Source: Sporosarcina oncorhynchi (GTDB lineage Bacteria > Bacillota > Bacilli > Bacillales_A > Planococcaceae). Taken from it: DNA of 64,000 nucleotides. A program made the position numbers and the translations under genes. The stretch lies in contig NZ_CP129118.1 in assembly GCF_033304615.1 (NCBI RefSeq), positions 616,001 to 680,000 of the forward strand, written 5' to 3'. Below the pieces are notes generated by a model. It was not told where the DNA came from. It made no database searches and worked only from the letters and a program-made list of their open reading frames with translations. Below, in pieces: positions 27,100-36,800 of the stretch. Numbering within the stretch: position 1 is the first letter of the stretch; each line of letters begins with the position of its first letter.

Positions 27100-28038
27100 T
27101 TACGTACCATCCCCTGACAAGCGTATTCTAGGGTCGATAACTCCATACAGGACATCGACGAGCAACATGACCCCTATGAATAATGCGCTGTAGAATAGGG
27201 TGATGCCCATGATCATTGGATAATCGTTTGTCATAATTGACTCAATTAGTTGCCCACCTAACCCCGGAATAGCGAAAATGCTTTCAATGACCAATGTACC
27301 GGTCATCAAACTGACCATTTTAGGGCCAAGCACCGTAACGACAGGAATCAATGAATTTCGGACTGCGTGTTGTGTGACGACGGTCTGCTTGCTTAGACCT
27401 TTACTTTCAGCAGTAGCGATATAATCAGAACCTAATATTTCGAGCATTTCAGTACGCGTATACCTTGAAATTGTCGCGACAACGCCGGTTGCCAATGCGG
27501 CGACGGGCAATACATGATGCAACGGACCATCCCAATAGCCAACAGGTAGCCAGCCTAATTTGACAGATAGAAGCAGTTGCAAAAGTACCGCTAATATAAA
27601 GGACGGTATAGAAATACCTAAAACAGCTACAATGGTTGTCCCGTAATCCCAGATGGTGTTATATTTTAGCGCTGAGAAAATACCAAGCAGAATTCCTAAT
27701 AAAGTACCAATGATCAGCGCTTCAACGCCTAATTGCATGGATACAGGAAACTTTTGAAAAATAACCTTTTTAACATCTCTTCCTGGGTATTGGAAAGAGG
27801 TTCCTAAATCGCCCTTGACCAAGTTCTTCATATAGAGCGCAAATTGCGTTGTAACCGGTTTATCGAAGCCGTATTTTTCATTCATCACAGCGATTTGCTG
27901 GTCTGTCAGATCGTCTTCACTCCCATATGGATCACCGGGCAAGAATTTCATGACGACAAAAGTTAATGTGGCAATGATGAATAAGGTGATAATAGCGTAT
28001 GTTAATCTGATGAGAATATAGCGTGCGATGGGTAGCAC
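27100..28038 (-). CDS. oppB: Oligopeptide ABC transporter permease OppB-type
   Basis: A 312-residue permease of six helices, with the N-terminal MKFLPGDP motif and the coupling loop SDYIATAESKGLSKQTVV. GTG 28038 is the only start that keeps helix 1, yet its ribosome site AGGGGG overlaps or directly touches it, so translation may be weak or begin otherwise. A stable hairpin (28071-28102) separates it from oppA. Confidence 0.92.
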   Translation of the reverse strand: MLPIARYILIRLTYAIITLFIIATLTFVVMKFLPGDPYGSEDDLTDQQIAVMNEKYGFDKPVTTQFALYMKNLVKGDLGTSFQYPGRDVKKVIFQKFPVSMQLGVEALIIGTLLGILLGIFSALKYNTIWDYGTTIVAVLGISIPSFILAVLLQLLLSVKLGWLPVGYWDGPLHHVLPVAALATGVVATISRYTRTEMLEILGSDYIATAESKGLSKQTVVTQHAVRNSLIPVVTVLGPKMVSLMTGTLVIESIFAIPGLGGQLIESIMTNDYPMIMGITLFYSALFIGVMLLVDVLYGVIDPRIRLSGDGT

Positions 28039-28070
28039 CCCCTGGTTAGTTCGTTTCTGTCAGTAAGGGA

Positions 28071-28102
28071 CTTGCCGCAATCCAACTGTGAGCTGCGGCA
28101 AG
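28071..28102 (-). other. Stable hairpin between oppA and oppB
   Basis: CTTGCCGCA and TGCGGCAAG form a perfect 9-bp stem across 14 nt. No T-run follows on the minus strand. Such a stem can protect the oppA message or trim readthrough, giving more binding protein than permease. The role is inferred. Confidence 0.6.
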
Positions 28103-28128
28103 CTTAAGCTTCAGTTAAAGATGGATTT

Positions 28129-29808
28129 TTATTCTATATCTGCGTACATCCAAACAATCTTCGTTCCGAAAGATGGTCTTTCGATACCTTTGACATTAGG
28201 CTTTTGTAAATAGGCATCACCAGCTTGCCATAATGGCAAAATCGGAGCCTCTTCCAAAAGCATTTTTTCAGCCTGGTGGAATAGGTCGAATCGTTTCTTC
28301 GGGTCATCTCCTGCCAATTTTGCCTGGTCAATTAGACTAATATAGTCCTCGTTAATCCAGTCGGTATAGTTACCCGCAATATCCGTCCACTTATCTAAAT
28401 ACGTCATCGGGTCTTGATAGTCCGGGCCCCAGCCGGAAATACTCATATCATAGTTCCGTTCGCGACGAAGACTTAAATAGTTGGAATTCGGTTGTTTATT
28501 AATAGTGATTTTCATGCCTGGCAGCTTTGTTTCAAGCTGTTTCTTCACATATTCTGCTAAATTGGAACTGCTTTGATCTGTCCCTGAAACGAGCAATTCG
28601 ATGGAAACCGTATCTGTTCCGAGTTCCTGTAACCCTTTTTCCCATAGTTCCAATGCTTCTTCAGGGGACTTATGGTTGTAGCCTTCTGGTGATTTGTTTC
28701 TAAAATCCTTGCCGTCTGCATCTTGTACGAAGTCTTTCGCCACAAAATATTGAGCTGCAATGGATCCGTTATTTAACACTTTGGAGACAAGCTCTTCGCG
28801 GTCAAATGAATTCAACATAGCGACACGGATGTTTTTATTCCCGAATGCTTCCACCTTTTTTGTGTTAAGCATCAAGTAGGAAACGCGTGATTGAAGTGAC
28901 GTGTTGAAGTCTTCTTGACCTGAATATTGAGTAACGAACTCTGATGAAAGACCGTCTACTACATCCAATTTGCCCTGTTGGTAAAGATTGATTTGAGTTG
29001 TCAATTCTTTCACGACTTTGAAGTTGGCTTCGTCGATAGTCACGTTATCCGCATCCCAATATTTTGGATTCTTCGTGAATGTCCAACCGTCTCCGCGTAT
29101 CCATTTTGTCATCGTATACGGACCGTTATAGATGAGGTTGTCTGTTTCTTGCGCATAAGACTCACCTTGGGCGTTGTAATAGTCTTCATTAATCGGCATG
29201 AAAGGGGTGAATCTTAGCATGCTTAAGAAGTAAGGTGTTGCAACGTCCAGTGTTACTTCCAATGTCTTTTCATCGAGTGCTTTCACACCCAGTTCCTCGT
29301 ACTTACCGAATAATTCATGCTCCGGGTCTAGAATCGCTTCCGCATTTTTAATGCCGGCAGCGGGGAAGATGTATGAATAGACAGCCGCAATTTCAGGGTC
29401 CACCATCTTCTTCCATGAAAATTCGAAGTCATTAGCAGTGACAGGCGTGTCATCTGACCAAACTGCATCCTTTAAAATCTTGAATGTATAGACGAGTTTG
29501 TCGTCACTGATCTCGGGCATTCCTTCAATCAGTTCCGGAACGGGTTCGTTGTTTTCGTTCATTCGCATTAGTCCTGACATAAGGTGGCTCAATGCTATGT
29601 TAGATGCTGTGTCACGCGCTTCTAAGGAATTCAATGTCGGTAAATCATTGGCGCTCGCGAAGTTAAGTACTTTTGGAGTGCTACTTGTGCTTTCGTCGGA
29701 ATTCTGGCTTCCGTCTGCAGTTTTATTATCATCACTGGAACACGCGGTAAGAATGACTGCTAAAAGCATAATTGCTACGAAAGAAAAAACATGAATGGTC
29801 TTCTTCAA
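28129..29808 (-). CDS. oppA: Peptide-binding lipoprotein OppA-type
   Basis: A 559-residue family 5 solute-binding protein. A lipoprotein signal ends in the lipobox LTAC (Cys23), then a Ser/Asp/Thr-rich linker. SBP_bac_5 marks include LNSLEARDTASNIALSHLMSGL and YNGPYTMTKW. It should capture peptides outside the membrane for OppBCDF. TTG 29808 has GGAGG well placed upstream. It is the second gene of the operon, after pepA and the hairpin at 29871-29897. Confidence 0.94.
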   Translation of the reverse strand: MKKTIHVFSFVAIMLLAVILTACSSDDNKTADGSQNSDESTSSTPKVLNFASANDLPTLNSLEARDTASNIALSHLMSGLMRMNENNEPVPELIEGMPEISDDKLVYTFKILKDAVWSDDTPVTANDFEFSWKKMVDPEIAAVYSYIFPAAGIKNAEAILDPEHELFGKYEELGVKALDEKTLEVTLDVATPYFLSMLRFTPFMPINEDYYNAQGESYAQETDNLIYNGPYTMTKWIRGDGWTFTKNPKYWDADNVTIDEANFKVVKELTTQINLYQQGKLDVVDGLSSEFVTQYSGQEDFNTSLQSRVSYLMLNTKKVEAFGNKNIRVAMLNSFDREELVSKVLNNGSIAAQYFVAKDFVQDADGKDFRNKSPEGYNHKSPEEALELWEKGLQELGTDTVSIELLVSGTDQSSSNLAEYVKKQLETKLPGMKITINKQPNSNYLSLRRERNYDMSISGWGPDYQDPMTYLDKWTDIAGNYTDWINEDYISLIDQAKLAGDDPKKRFDLFHQAEKMLLEEAPILPLWQAGDAYLQKPNVKGIERPSFGTKIVWMYADIE

Positions 29809-29851
29809 TTCAACTACCTCCAGTATGGAATTTATTTAGTGATAAATAATA

Positions 29852-29865
29852 TATTCTATAGTATC
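29852..29865. promoter_or_regulatory. Candidate GntR operator upstream of oppA
   Basis: TATTCTATAGTATC, a near-perfect dyad, matches 13 of 14 bases of the site at 31467-31480 upstream of pepA. The pair frames the first gene of the operon that ends in a GntR gene. Assignment to that regulator is inference. Confidence 0.5.
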
Positions 29866-29870
29866 GTTGC

Positions 29871-29897
29871 GTAAAAATTAATTCTCCCAAAGGAGAA
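29871..29897 (-). terminator. Attenuating hairpin between pepA and oppA
   Basis: Read on the minus strand, TTCTCC pairs with GGAGAA over a 4-nt loop and is followed by TTAATTTTT. The stem is short, so termination is likely partial. Confidence 0.6.
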
Positions 29898-29902
29898 CCG
29901 AA

Positions 29903-31387
29903 TTATGCTTGATGGTTTAAGACATAGTGAGTAACCGTGCTAATCATTGAACCTGTTGCGCCGACTGGGCCAAGGTCATTAGCTTCATGCGTATAGCCGG
30001 AACTTGAAATATCAAGATGAATCCAAGGTGTGTCACCGACGAATTGTTCGATAAACTTGCCTGCAACACTCGCTCCTCCAAATTTGGCTCCGGAGTTCTT
30101 CATATAGGCGACCTGGCTCTTCAATGGATCGAAGTACTCGTCATATAATGGTAACTGCCATGCTTTTTCGCCTCCTTCTTTCGCACTCGCCAATAATTTA
30201 TCAATCATTTCCTGTTTATTGCCCATGACGCCTGCCGCGATATATCCAAGTGCAACCCTTACAGCACCGGTTAATGTTGCGCAATCGATGAGTGATGTGA
30301 CACCTAGTGATTTAGCGTATGTGATGCAATCGCCTAGGACTAATCTTCCTTCTGCATCCGTCGAAATGATTTCAACGGTCTTGCCGTCCATCATTGTCAC
30401 AACATCCCCAGGTTTATAGGCAGAACCGGAAGGCATATTTTCGACACAGCCGACGACAAGCAGCAAGTTCACTTTTGGTTTCAGCTTTGCGATTGTCTCC
30501 ATTACGCCAATCATCGAAGCGGATCCACCCATGTCTTTTTTTAATAATTCAAGGCCAGGTTTCGCTTTCAACGAAATACCTCCCGTATCGAAAGTGACAC
30601 CTTTTCCAATTAGACCAAGCACTTCGTCGGATAAAGGATTGCCTTCATACTTGACGGTGACCACATACGGCTTCAGCACACTACCTTGTGCGACACCTAG
30701 AATCCCTCCCATTTTCAATTCTTCCAATTGAGACTGATTGAGCACATTTGTTTCTAGACCGTATTTGCCCGCCATTTTGACGATTTCATCTTTGAGGGCG
30801 ACTGGAGTCAAGTAATTGGCTGGGGCATTCATCAGATTACGAGCATAAACTGTGCTTTCACCGATTGCCTTGCCGAGGGCCAGACCTTGTTGCAGTTCTT
30901 CGTTATCAGGGTCATCGACGAACAGATACAGTTGCTTCCGCGCTTCACTTTCGTCCTGTTTAAAAAACTCCTTATATTCATAGTTAGATAGATAAAATGC
31001 TTCTGTAATTGCTTGTCCAAAGCGTTTGCTTGAAACTTGATCCGTATGTGCACTGTAAAATGCGATGTCAGTAATACTTTCCGTTTTCAGCTTCCGAACG
31101 AGACGGCCAGTAGCTTTACGTAAGCGGTCGAAACTCTGTTCTTCCTTTCTGCCGAGACCAAGGAAAACGACTTGTTTCATCGGCACACTGCCAAATGTAA
31201 AGAGGGAAGTGAGAGAAGCATAGGTTCCCAATTCCTGTTCTTCGAAAAACGACGATAGATCCTGTTTCATTTTCTCTGAAAGCTGCCGTAAGACGTTGTC
31301 ATTCTGCCCATCCTCATACAATCCAATTACTAGAGCATCCGCACTGGTGTCGAATAACGCATGTATTCCTTTTAACTGTACATCCAA
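29903..31387 (-). CDS. pepA: Leucyl aminopeptidase, M17 family
   Basis: About 494 residues. The C-terminal catalytic half carries the M17 marks: GKGVTFDTGGISLK, KKDMGGSASM and STDAEGRLVLGD (family signature NTDAEGRL), with Lys, Asp and Glu ligands for two metal ions. The N-terminal macro-like domain spans about 1-165. TTG 31387 is preferred because AAGGGGA is about 7 bp upstream; GTG 31396 touches it. It releases N-terminal amino acids from peptides in the cytoplasm and is the first gene of the operon with the Opp importer. Confidence 0.93.
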   Translation of the reverse strand: MDVQLKGIHALFDTSADALVIGLYEDGQNDNVLRQLSEKMKQDLSSFFEEQELGTYASLTSLFTFGSVPMKQVVFLGLGRKEEQSFDRLRKATGRLVRKLKTESITDIAFYSAHTDQVSSKRFGQAITEAFYLSNYEYKEFFKQDESEARKQLYLFVDDPDNEELQQGLALGKAIGESTVYARNLMNAPANYLTPVALKDEIVKMAGKYGLETNVLNQSQLEELKMGGILGVAQGSVLKPYVVTVKYEGNPLSDEVLGLIGKGVTFDTGGISLKAKPGLELLKKDMGGSASMIGVMETIAKLKPKVNLLLVVGCVENMPSGSAYKPGDVVTMMDGKTVEIISTDAEGRLVLGDCITYAKSLGVTSLIDCATLTGAVRVALGYIAAGVMGNKQEMIDKLLASAKEGGEKAWQLPLYDEYFDPLKSQVAYMKNSGAKFGGASVAGKFIEQFVGDTPWIHLDISSSGYTHEANDLGPVGATGSMISTVTHYVLNHQA

Positions 31388-31433
31388 TTTTCGCACTCCC
31401 CTTTTAATAATTCAGAATAATGTTTACAAACAG

Positions 31434-31480
31434 AGTATAGCATTGTGAAAGTGGATGTCAATACTGTATTCTATAGAATC
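31434..31480 (-). promoter_or_regulatory. pepA-opp promoter with upstream dyad
   Basis: On the minus strand, TTGACA (31461-31456) and TATACT (31439-31434) are separated by 16 bp, a strong sigma-A promoter. Just upstream, at 31467-31480, is TATTCTATAGAATC with the 12-bp perfect palindrome ATTCTATAGAAT, matching the site at 29852. It is a good operator candidate for the GntR regulator. Confidence 0.7.
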
Positions 31481-31630
31481 TGTTAATTTAAAAACTTTAA
31501 TATGTCAAGAAGCCTATTCGTAAGCTACTTAGCCACCTGATAGACAAAGTGGTTAATTATTTGAATTGCTCCTTAAGTTATAACTGTTAGAATGAAAGAC
31601 AAGTCTATTGAATCCAAAGGAGGAATACGT

Positions 31631-33418
31631 ATGAATGTACAAGACGAATTAATCGATTACCTAACAGTGAATGCCGCTTACGAACCGGCCGCCATACCGA
31701 CAACAAGGGCTTTTACGTTTTTGACGAAGTTGACGGGGATGCCGCAACTATGGACGCTAGATGAAAAAGACGAGCCCGTGCAATTGCTACATACGCATGA
31801 CCGCGTACTTAGCGTCTTTCATTCGCCTGACGGAAATAAAACGGTTATCGGCATCGATCACGAAGGCAACGAAAAGCAACAACTATATATTGTCGATTCA
31901 ACAGGTGGAGAACCTCAAGTGCTTGTGGAATCTACAGAGAATTTTCATCATTGTGGGGGTTGGTCGCCGGATGGGAAATGGATAGCGTATTCAAGTAATC
32001 GTCGGCATCCCGGATTTTTTGACGTCTTCATCATCCATGTAGAAACGGGCGAGACGAAGCAAGTGTTTACGTATGATGCGAACTGTGTGCCTGTTGGATG
32101 GATTGACAATGAATCGCTGTTTGTCATGACGAAAGAAACGAATATTGATAGTACAGTTCACATTGTCACAATCAATGGAGGAGAATCCAAACGGTTGATG
32201 CGGGACGGGGTTCGAGCGCGTTTCGGAACACCGGTGATCATACCTGGAACTCGAACTGGCTATGTCTTGACGGATTATCATGAAGACACTTTATATATTG
32301 CGAAGTTTTCCTTAGATCATCTGGATGCGCTGGCAAGGGTGCGTCACTGGGAACAGTGGGATATCGACGAAATGAGCTTGTCACCTAACGGGCAAGCATT
32401 AGCGTTTTGTGTGAATACGGGCGGTGTATCGAAGCTAGGAATTTATTACCCCGAAACGGATTCGTATATACTCGCAAATCCGGTCGAAAAGCATGTAATC
32501 GATTCGTTATCTTGGTTGTCGGACAACAAATTGGTGTTCGGTTTGAAGACGCCGACACAACCGGGTGATATATGGACATATGATATCCAGTCGAAAAAGA
32601 TGGAACGCCTGACATTCATCAGTGCGTCTGAAACGGTAGGGAACTATTGGGTTGAACCGGAACTGCATACATACAAGTCATTTGACGGGCTTGAAGTGCC
32701 GTATTTTATCTATTCAAAAGGTGAAGCGGACAACAAGCCGGCCGTCATTTACGTACACGGTGGTCCTGAAGGACAAACGAAAGCGGATTATAATCCAGTG
32801 CTTCAATACCTCGTCCATAAAGGATTTACGGTCGTCGCACCGAATATTCGTGGGAGTAACGGATACGGTAGGAAGTATTTACAGCTCGATGATGCGGACA
32901 AACGGCTCGATGCGGTCGCGGACTTGGCAAGTCTTACGGAAGAACTAGCGAAAATTCATCACGTCGATTCAACGAAAATTGGTATTATGGGCCGCAGTTA
33001 TGGCGGTTTCATGGTCCTTGCTGCGTTGACGCATTATCCGGAGCTGTGGGCGGCAGGTGTCGATATTGTCGGCATGTCTAACCTCAGAACATTCCTGCAG
33101 AACACAGGTGAGTGGCGACGCTATTTGAGGGAATTTGAATACGGATCACTTGCAGCGCACAGTGACTACTTTGAAGAAATCGCGCCAATGAATTTGACGC
33201 ATAAGATTACGGCTCCACTTCTCGTTTTTCACGGCAGGAATGATACGCGGGTCCCTGTCAGTGAAGCGGAGCAACTCGTCCGCGATCTACAAGAAAGAGA
33301 CCGTGAAGTTGAACTGATTGTCTTTGAGGATGAGGGGCATCAGACAGAGAAAATTGGTAATCATATTACGATGCATACGAAAACCGTCGCATTTTTCAGC
33401 CGTTATTTAGGAGAGTGA
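31631..33418 (+). CDS. S9-family peptidase (prolyl oligopeptidase/acylaminoacyl peptidase type)
   Basis: A 595-residue cytoplasmic serine peptidase. Residues 30-340 form a beta-propeller of WSPDGKWIAYSS-type blades. The C-terminal alpha/beta hydrolase has Ser456 in GRSYGG, Asp538 in HGRNDTRVP and His570 in DEGHQ. ATG 31631 has AAAGGAGG 7 bp upstream; a further 13 codons are open upstream without support. It is divergent from pepA and likely completes degradation of imported peptides, including proline-containing or N-acylated ones. Confidence 0.93.
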   Translation: MNVQDELIDYLTVNAAYEPAAIPTTRAFTFLTKLTGMPQLWTLDEKDEPVQLLHTHDRVLSVFHSPDGNKTVIGIDHEGNEKQQLYIVDSTGGEPQVLVESTENFHHCGGWSPDGKWIAYSSNRRHPGFFDVFIIHVETGETKQVFTYDANCVPVGWIDNESLFVMTKETNIDSTVHIVTINGGESKRLMRDGVRARFGTPVIIPGTRTGYVLTDYHEDTLYIAKFSLDHLDALARVRHWEQWDIDEMSLSPNGQALAFCVNTGGVSKLGIYYPETDSYILANPVEKHVIDSLSWLSDNKLVFGLKTPTQPGDIWTYDIQSKKMERLTFISASETVGNYWVEPELHTYKSFDGLEVPYFIYSKGEADNKPAVIYVHGGPEGQTKADYNPVLQYLVHKGFTVVAPNIRGSNGYGRKYLQLDDADKRLDAVADLASLTEELAKIHHVDSTKIGIMGRSYGGFMVLAALTHYPELWAAGVDIVGMSNLRTFLQNTGEWRRYLREFEYGSLAAHSDYFEEIAPMNLTHKITAPLLVFHGRNDTRVPVSEAEQLVRDLQERDREVELIVFEDEGHQTEKIGNHITMHTKTVAFFSRYLGE

Positions 33419-33573
33419 GCGAGTGTTTGTTGGTCAAAAATCAGGAGGAAAAGTCATGGTAAACACTTGTTGAAAGTGGTATGTTAGACGGGGAGTTACT
33501 GTGCACTAAATTAGTGAAATAACCTATTTATAGATTGACCAAATTTGCTTGAAGAATGGAAGGATTAGACCTC

Positions 33574-35016
33574 ATGGACATCTACGCTGGACGAATCGAA
33601 AAAGATTTTATCGGGGAAAAAGAAGTGCCGAGTCATGTGTATTATGGGATTCAGACTTTGCGTGCGACGGAGAATTTCCCGATCACGAATGAGCATATTC
33701 ACCCTGAAGTAATCCGCGGAATCGGGATTGTGAAGAAGGCGGCGGCATTATCGAATACGTTAGTGAACGGACTGCAGGCACCGATTGGACATGCGATTGT
33801 GGCGGCTGCGCAAGAAGTGATTGACGGCAAGTTGAATGATCAGTTCATCGTTGACCCGATTCAAGGTGGAGCGGGAACGTCTGTTAATATGAATGCGAAC
33901 GAAGTAATTGCGAACCGTGCGCTTGAAATGATGGGCTATGAGAAAGGTGATTATGCGACGATTAGTCCGAATAATCATGTGAATATGGCCCAGTCAACGA
34001 ATGATGCATTCCCGACGGCGATTAAGATTGCGGTGTATACGCTTATTAATGAATTGCTTGAAACGATGGAAAAGATGGCGGAAGAGCTTCGCTTGAAAGA
34101 GCAGCAATTCGATCTGATCATTAAAATGGGACGAACGCATTTACAAGATGCGGTTCCGATTCGGTTAGGCCAGGAATTCGGTGCTTATCGCCGTGTCGTA
34201 GAACGGGATATTAAGCGTATTTCCCGTACGAGAGAAAATCTTTCTGAAGTGAATATGGGCGCAACGGCCGTTGGTACAGGCTTGAATGCGAACATTGACT
34301 ATATTGAAAATGTCGTGGAACAATTGCGTACGATTAGTGGATTGCCACTCCGTACAGCGGAGCATCTTGTTGACTCCACACAGAACACGGATGTCTATAC
34401 AGAGATTTCCAGTTCGTTGAAAATCTCGATGATTAATATGTCCAAAATGGCGAACGATCTTCGTCTCATGGCATCTGGTCCACGCGCGGGCTTGAATGAA
34501 ATCAATTTACCGATGCGCCAACCAGGATCGTCCATTATGCCAGGGAAAGTGAATCCAGTCATGGCGGAAGTCATTAACCAAATTGCATTCCAAGTAATAG
34601 GTAATGACCATACAATCAGTTTAGCATCTGAAGCAGGGCAGTTTGAATTGAATGTCATGGAACCGGTGCTTGTGTATAACTTGCTTCAGTCATTGACGAT
34701 TATGAACAACGGCTTCAATGTATTCCGTGAATATTGCTTAGCGGGCATTACAGCGAATGAAGGACAAATGCAGGAGTACGTGGACCGTAGTATTGGCACA
34801 CTGACTGCGTTAATGCCGTATATCGGTTATGAGAAGTCATCGATGATTGCGCGTGAAGCATTCATTACGGGCTCATCGATCCGCGATCTGTGTTTGCATT
34901 ATGAAGTGCTGACAGTGGCGGAGCTCGATCGATTATTAGATGCGCGGAAGATGACGGAGATTCAAGGGAAGAAGTTGGATGTCGTTGTGGAGAAAGCGTT
35001 GCAGATGAATAAGTGA
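33574..35016 (+). CDS. aspA: Aspartate ammonia-lyase (aspartase)
   Basis: About 480 residues of the fumarase/aspartase superfamily. The signature GSSIMPGKVNP near residue 318 carries the catalytic Ser loop. Other conserved marks are GRTHLQDAVPI, STNDAFPTA and GGAGTSVNMNANE. The length and the text of these motifs fit aspartase better than fumarase C. It converts L-aspartate to fumarate and ammonia. ATG 33574 has GGAAGGA upstream. There is no asparaginase beside it. The terminator after it belongs to the 20-bp repeat element. Confidence 0.93.
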   Translation: MDIYAGRIEKDFIGEKEVPSHVYYGIQTLRATENFPITNEHIHPEVIRGIGIVKKAAALSNTLVNGLQAPIGHAIVAAAQEVIDGKLNDQFIVDPIQGGAGTSVNMNANEVIANRALEMMGYEKGDYATISPNNHVNMAQSTNDAFPTAIKIAVYTLINELLETMEKMAEELRLKEQQFDLIIKMGRTHLQDAVPIRLGQEFGAYRRVVERDIKRISRTRENLSEVNMGATAVGTGLNANIDYIENVVEQLRTISGLPLRTAEHLVDSTQNTDVYTEISSSLKISMINMSKMANDLRLMASGPRAGLNEINLPMRQPGSSIMPGKVNPVMAEVINQIAFQVIGNDHTISLASEAGQFELNVMEPVLVYNLLQSLTIMNNGFNVFREYCLAGITANEGQMQEYVDRSIGTLTALMPYIGYEKSSMIAREAFITGSSIRDLCLHYEVLTVAELDRLLDARKMTEIQGKKLDVVVEKALQMNK

Positions 35017-35026
35017 TGTCAGGTGG

Positions 35027-35130
35027 GCCGGTTGCGCAGGGGAAGATTGCGTGATCGGCTTTTTTGAGTTTTATGGACTTTTAGGAGGGAGAATGGACTT
35101 CTGCGGGCGAGTATGGACTTTTATATAAAG
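35027..35130. repeat. 20-bp-period repeat element, copy A (with terminator hairpin)
   Basis: A 12-bp stem (GCCGGTTGCGCA with TGCGTGATCGGC, all paired including wobbles) followed by TTTTTT ends aspA. Directly after it come three tandem units beginning ATGGACTT at 35073, 35093 and 35113, exactly 20 bp apart. From 35131 to the fic terminator I see no gene or clear site. Confidence 0.85.
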
Positions 35131-35453
35131 TTTTAGTGCTTGGTACATTATAAAGTTAGGATATTTATGTTATTGCCTGGAGAGTATTGCGAATATCACA
35201 GCCAGTAAGTGTGAGACAGGGAGCTATGGTTTGATTATCATTTAATAGCAGATAATTGACTACGGACAAAGAAATATATCACTACTGCGTTCTTTCTTAC
35301 CACCGAATGACAATGAACGTATCGAGAAACGATAAGCGATGACCATTTCATATTTTTGTCGGGCAACAGTAGAATTATACCTCAGTGTAACCATCAAATA
35401 GTTTTGAACACTTTTCGCTAACAGATAAGGTACTCTTCACTAGAATCATCACA

Positions 35454-35477
35454 AAAGCCCCCCATATTGGAGGGCTT
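35454..35477 (-). terminator. Intrinsic terminator of fic gene
   Basis: AAAGCCCTCC pairs with GGGGGCTTT on the minus strand, followed by TTTTG, beyond the Fic stop codon. Confidence 0.8.
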
Positions 35478-35495
35478 TACTAAAGTATATTGTGG

Positions 35496-36599
35496 TTAAC
35501 TTTGAATGATTTGTATCAGATCATAAAAATAATATTTTCGATTTCGTTTACGGTCATCTCCAAATAGCATTCCAAGCTGCTCCAACTCCCTGAATCCTGA
35601 TCGGACGGTCTGTGGAGATAAGTTTGTGAAATCAGCTATCTGAGATGCGTTTGTAATAGGAGAATGGAATAGCGCCGCCCATACGGTTTTTGTTGAATTC
35701 CTTGATATGTTTTGAATCCCAGCTTTGAATAACTGTTCAGCTTGATCTAGCTTTTCATATTGATGATCCGCCATTTTTATCGTTGCATCTAAGAAAAAGA
35801 CAATCCAATTATCCCAATCAGGATTTTTCTTCCCAATCCCCCGAATGCCATTCAACAGAGCATAGTATCGAAACTTTTCTTTTTCTAATTCCTCGCTTAG
35901 GAAAAAGTAAGGAGATTCAATTAGCTTCGTCTGCAAAAGATATAATACAATCAAAATCCTTCCTAGTCGTCCGTTTCCATCAAGGAATGGATGAATGGAC
36001 TCAAATTGTCCATGGATGATGGCACATTTTATAAGGGGATGCAACCCATCATCCTTTTGATCCTTATAGGGGTGTCCATTCATAAATAGTTCCAAGTTTT
36101 TCATGTATTCATCCATGAGTTGGGGTTCAGGAGGAATATATGAAGCCTCTTTTGGGTTGTTGGGGGGACCAATGAAGTTTTGGTCTCTTCGATAGTGACC
36201 GGCGGCACTTACAGAACCTCTTGCATCTTTCATTAGAATGCCATGAAGTCGACGAATTAATCTCTCGCTTAGAGGATAGCCGTTCTGAATTTCTTCAATT
36301 CCGACGTGCAATGCTTCTTGATAATTCCTTACCTCGACCTTTTGCCAATCTTCACTCTCCAATAACTTATCTTCAAGCATATCACTGAAAGTAACTTGGG
36401 TACCCTCAATCCGTGTAGACTCGACGGATTCAAATAAGGTAAGTAATTCGAGAAAAGATTTATTTACCATAGAATAGCTTAGTTTCTCTTTCAATCTTTC
36501 CAGTTTCGAATGAGCATCCACAACTTTTTTGTAGAGCCTTAGTTCCGTTTCAGGTGAAAATGAAATCGGGAGCAATGGAAGCGAATATGGGGTCTTCAT
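35496..36599 (-). CDS. Fic-family protein (class II, N-terminal inhibitory helix)
   Basis: A 367-residue protein. The Fic active site HPFLDGNGRLGR (His203) is complete, so it can probably transfer AMP or a related nucleotide group to target proteins. The inhibitory motif STRIEG (about residues 61-66) matches [ST]xxxE[GN], the class II autoinhibited form. A C-terminal winged helix (SQIADFTNLSPQTVRSGFRE) could bind DNA. ATG 36599 has GAGAGGTG 9 bp upstream. No antitoxin-like neighbour is present, as expected for class II. The target is unknown. Confidence 0.93.
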   Translation of the reverse strand: MKTPYSLPLLPISFSPETELRLYKKVVDAHSKLERLKEKLSYSMVNKSFLELLTLFESVESTRIEGTQVTFSDMLEDKLLESEDWQKVEVRNYQEALHVGIEEIQNGYPLSERLIRRLHGILMKDARGSVSAAGHYRRDQNFIGPPNNPKEASYIPPEPQLMDEYMKNLELFMNGHPYKDQKDDGLHPLIKCAIIHGQFESIHPFLDGNGRLGRILIVLYLLQTKLIESPYFFLSEELEKEKFRYYALLNGIRGIGKKNPDWDNWIVFFLDATIKMADHQYEKLDQAEQLFKAGIQNISRNSTKTVWAALFHSPITNASQIADFTNLSPQTVRSGFRELEQLGMLFGDDRKRNRKYYFYDLIQIIQS

Positions 36600-36758
36600 G
36601 GTAGAAATCACCTCTCTTAAGTAAATAAATTTAAATTATCATCCTTAATATAGTATATACCACGATTAGAATTAAAAATACCTAAAACTTTATTTAACTA
36701 TGATTTTACCTATAATTTCTGATACCCATATAATTCAATAAACCGAGAACTCTCGTTT

Positions 36759-36792
36759 ATACATACATACATACATACATACATACATACAT
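36759..36792. repeat. ATAC tetranucleotide microsatellite
   Basis: 8.5 perfect tandem copies of ATAC lie between the fic start and repeat copy B. It is prone to length change by slippage. It lies about 160 bp upstream of the fic start, so an effect on fic transcription is possible but not shown. Confidence 0.9.
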
Positions 36793-36800
36793 GAAATTTG

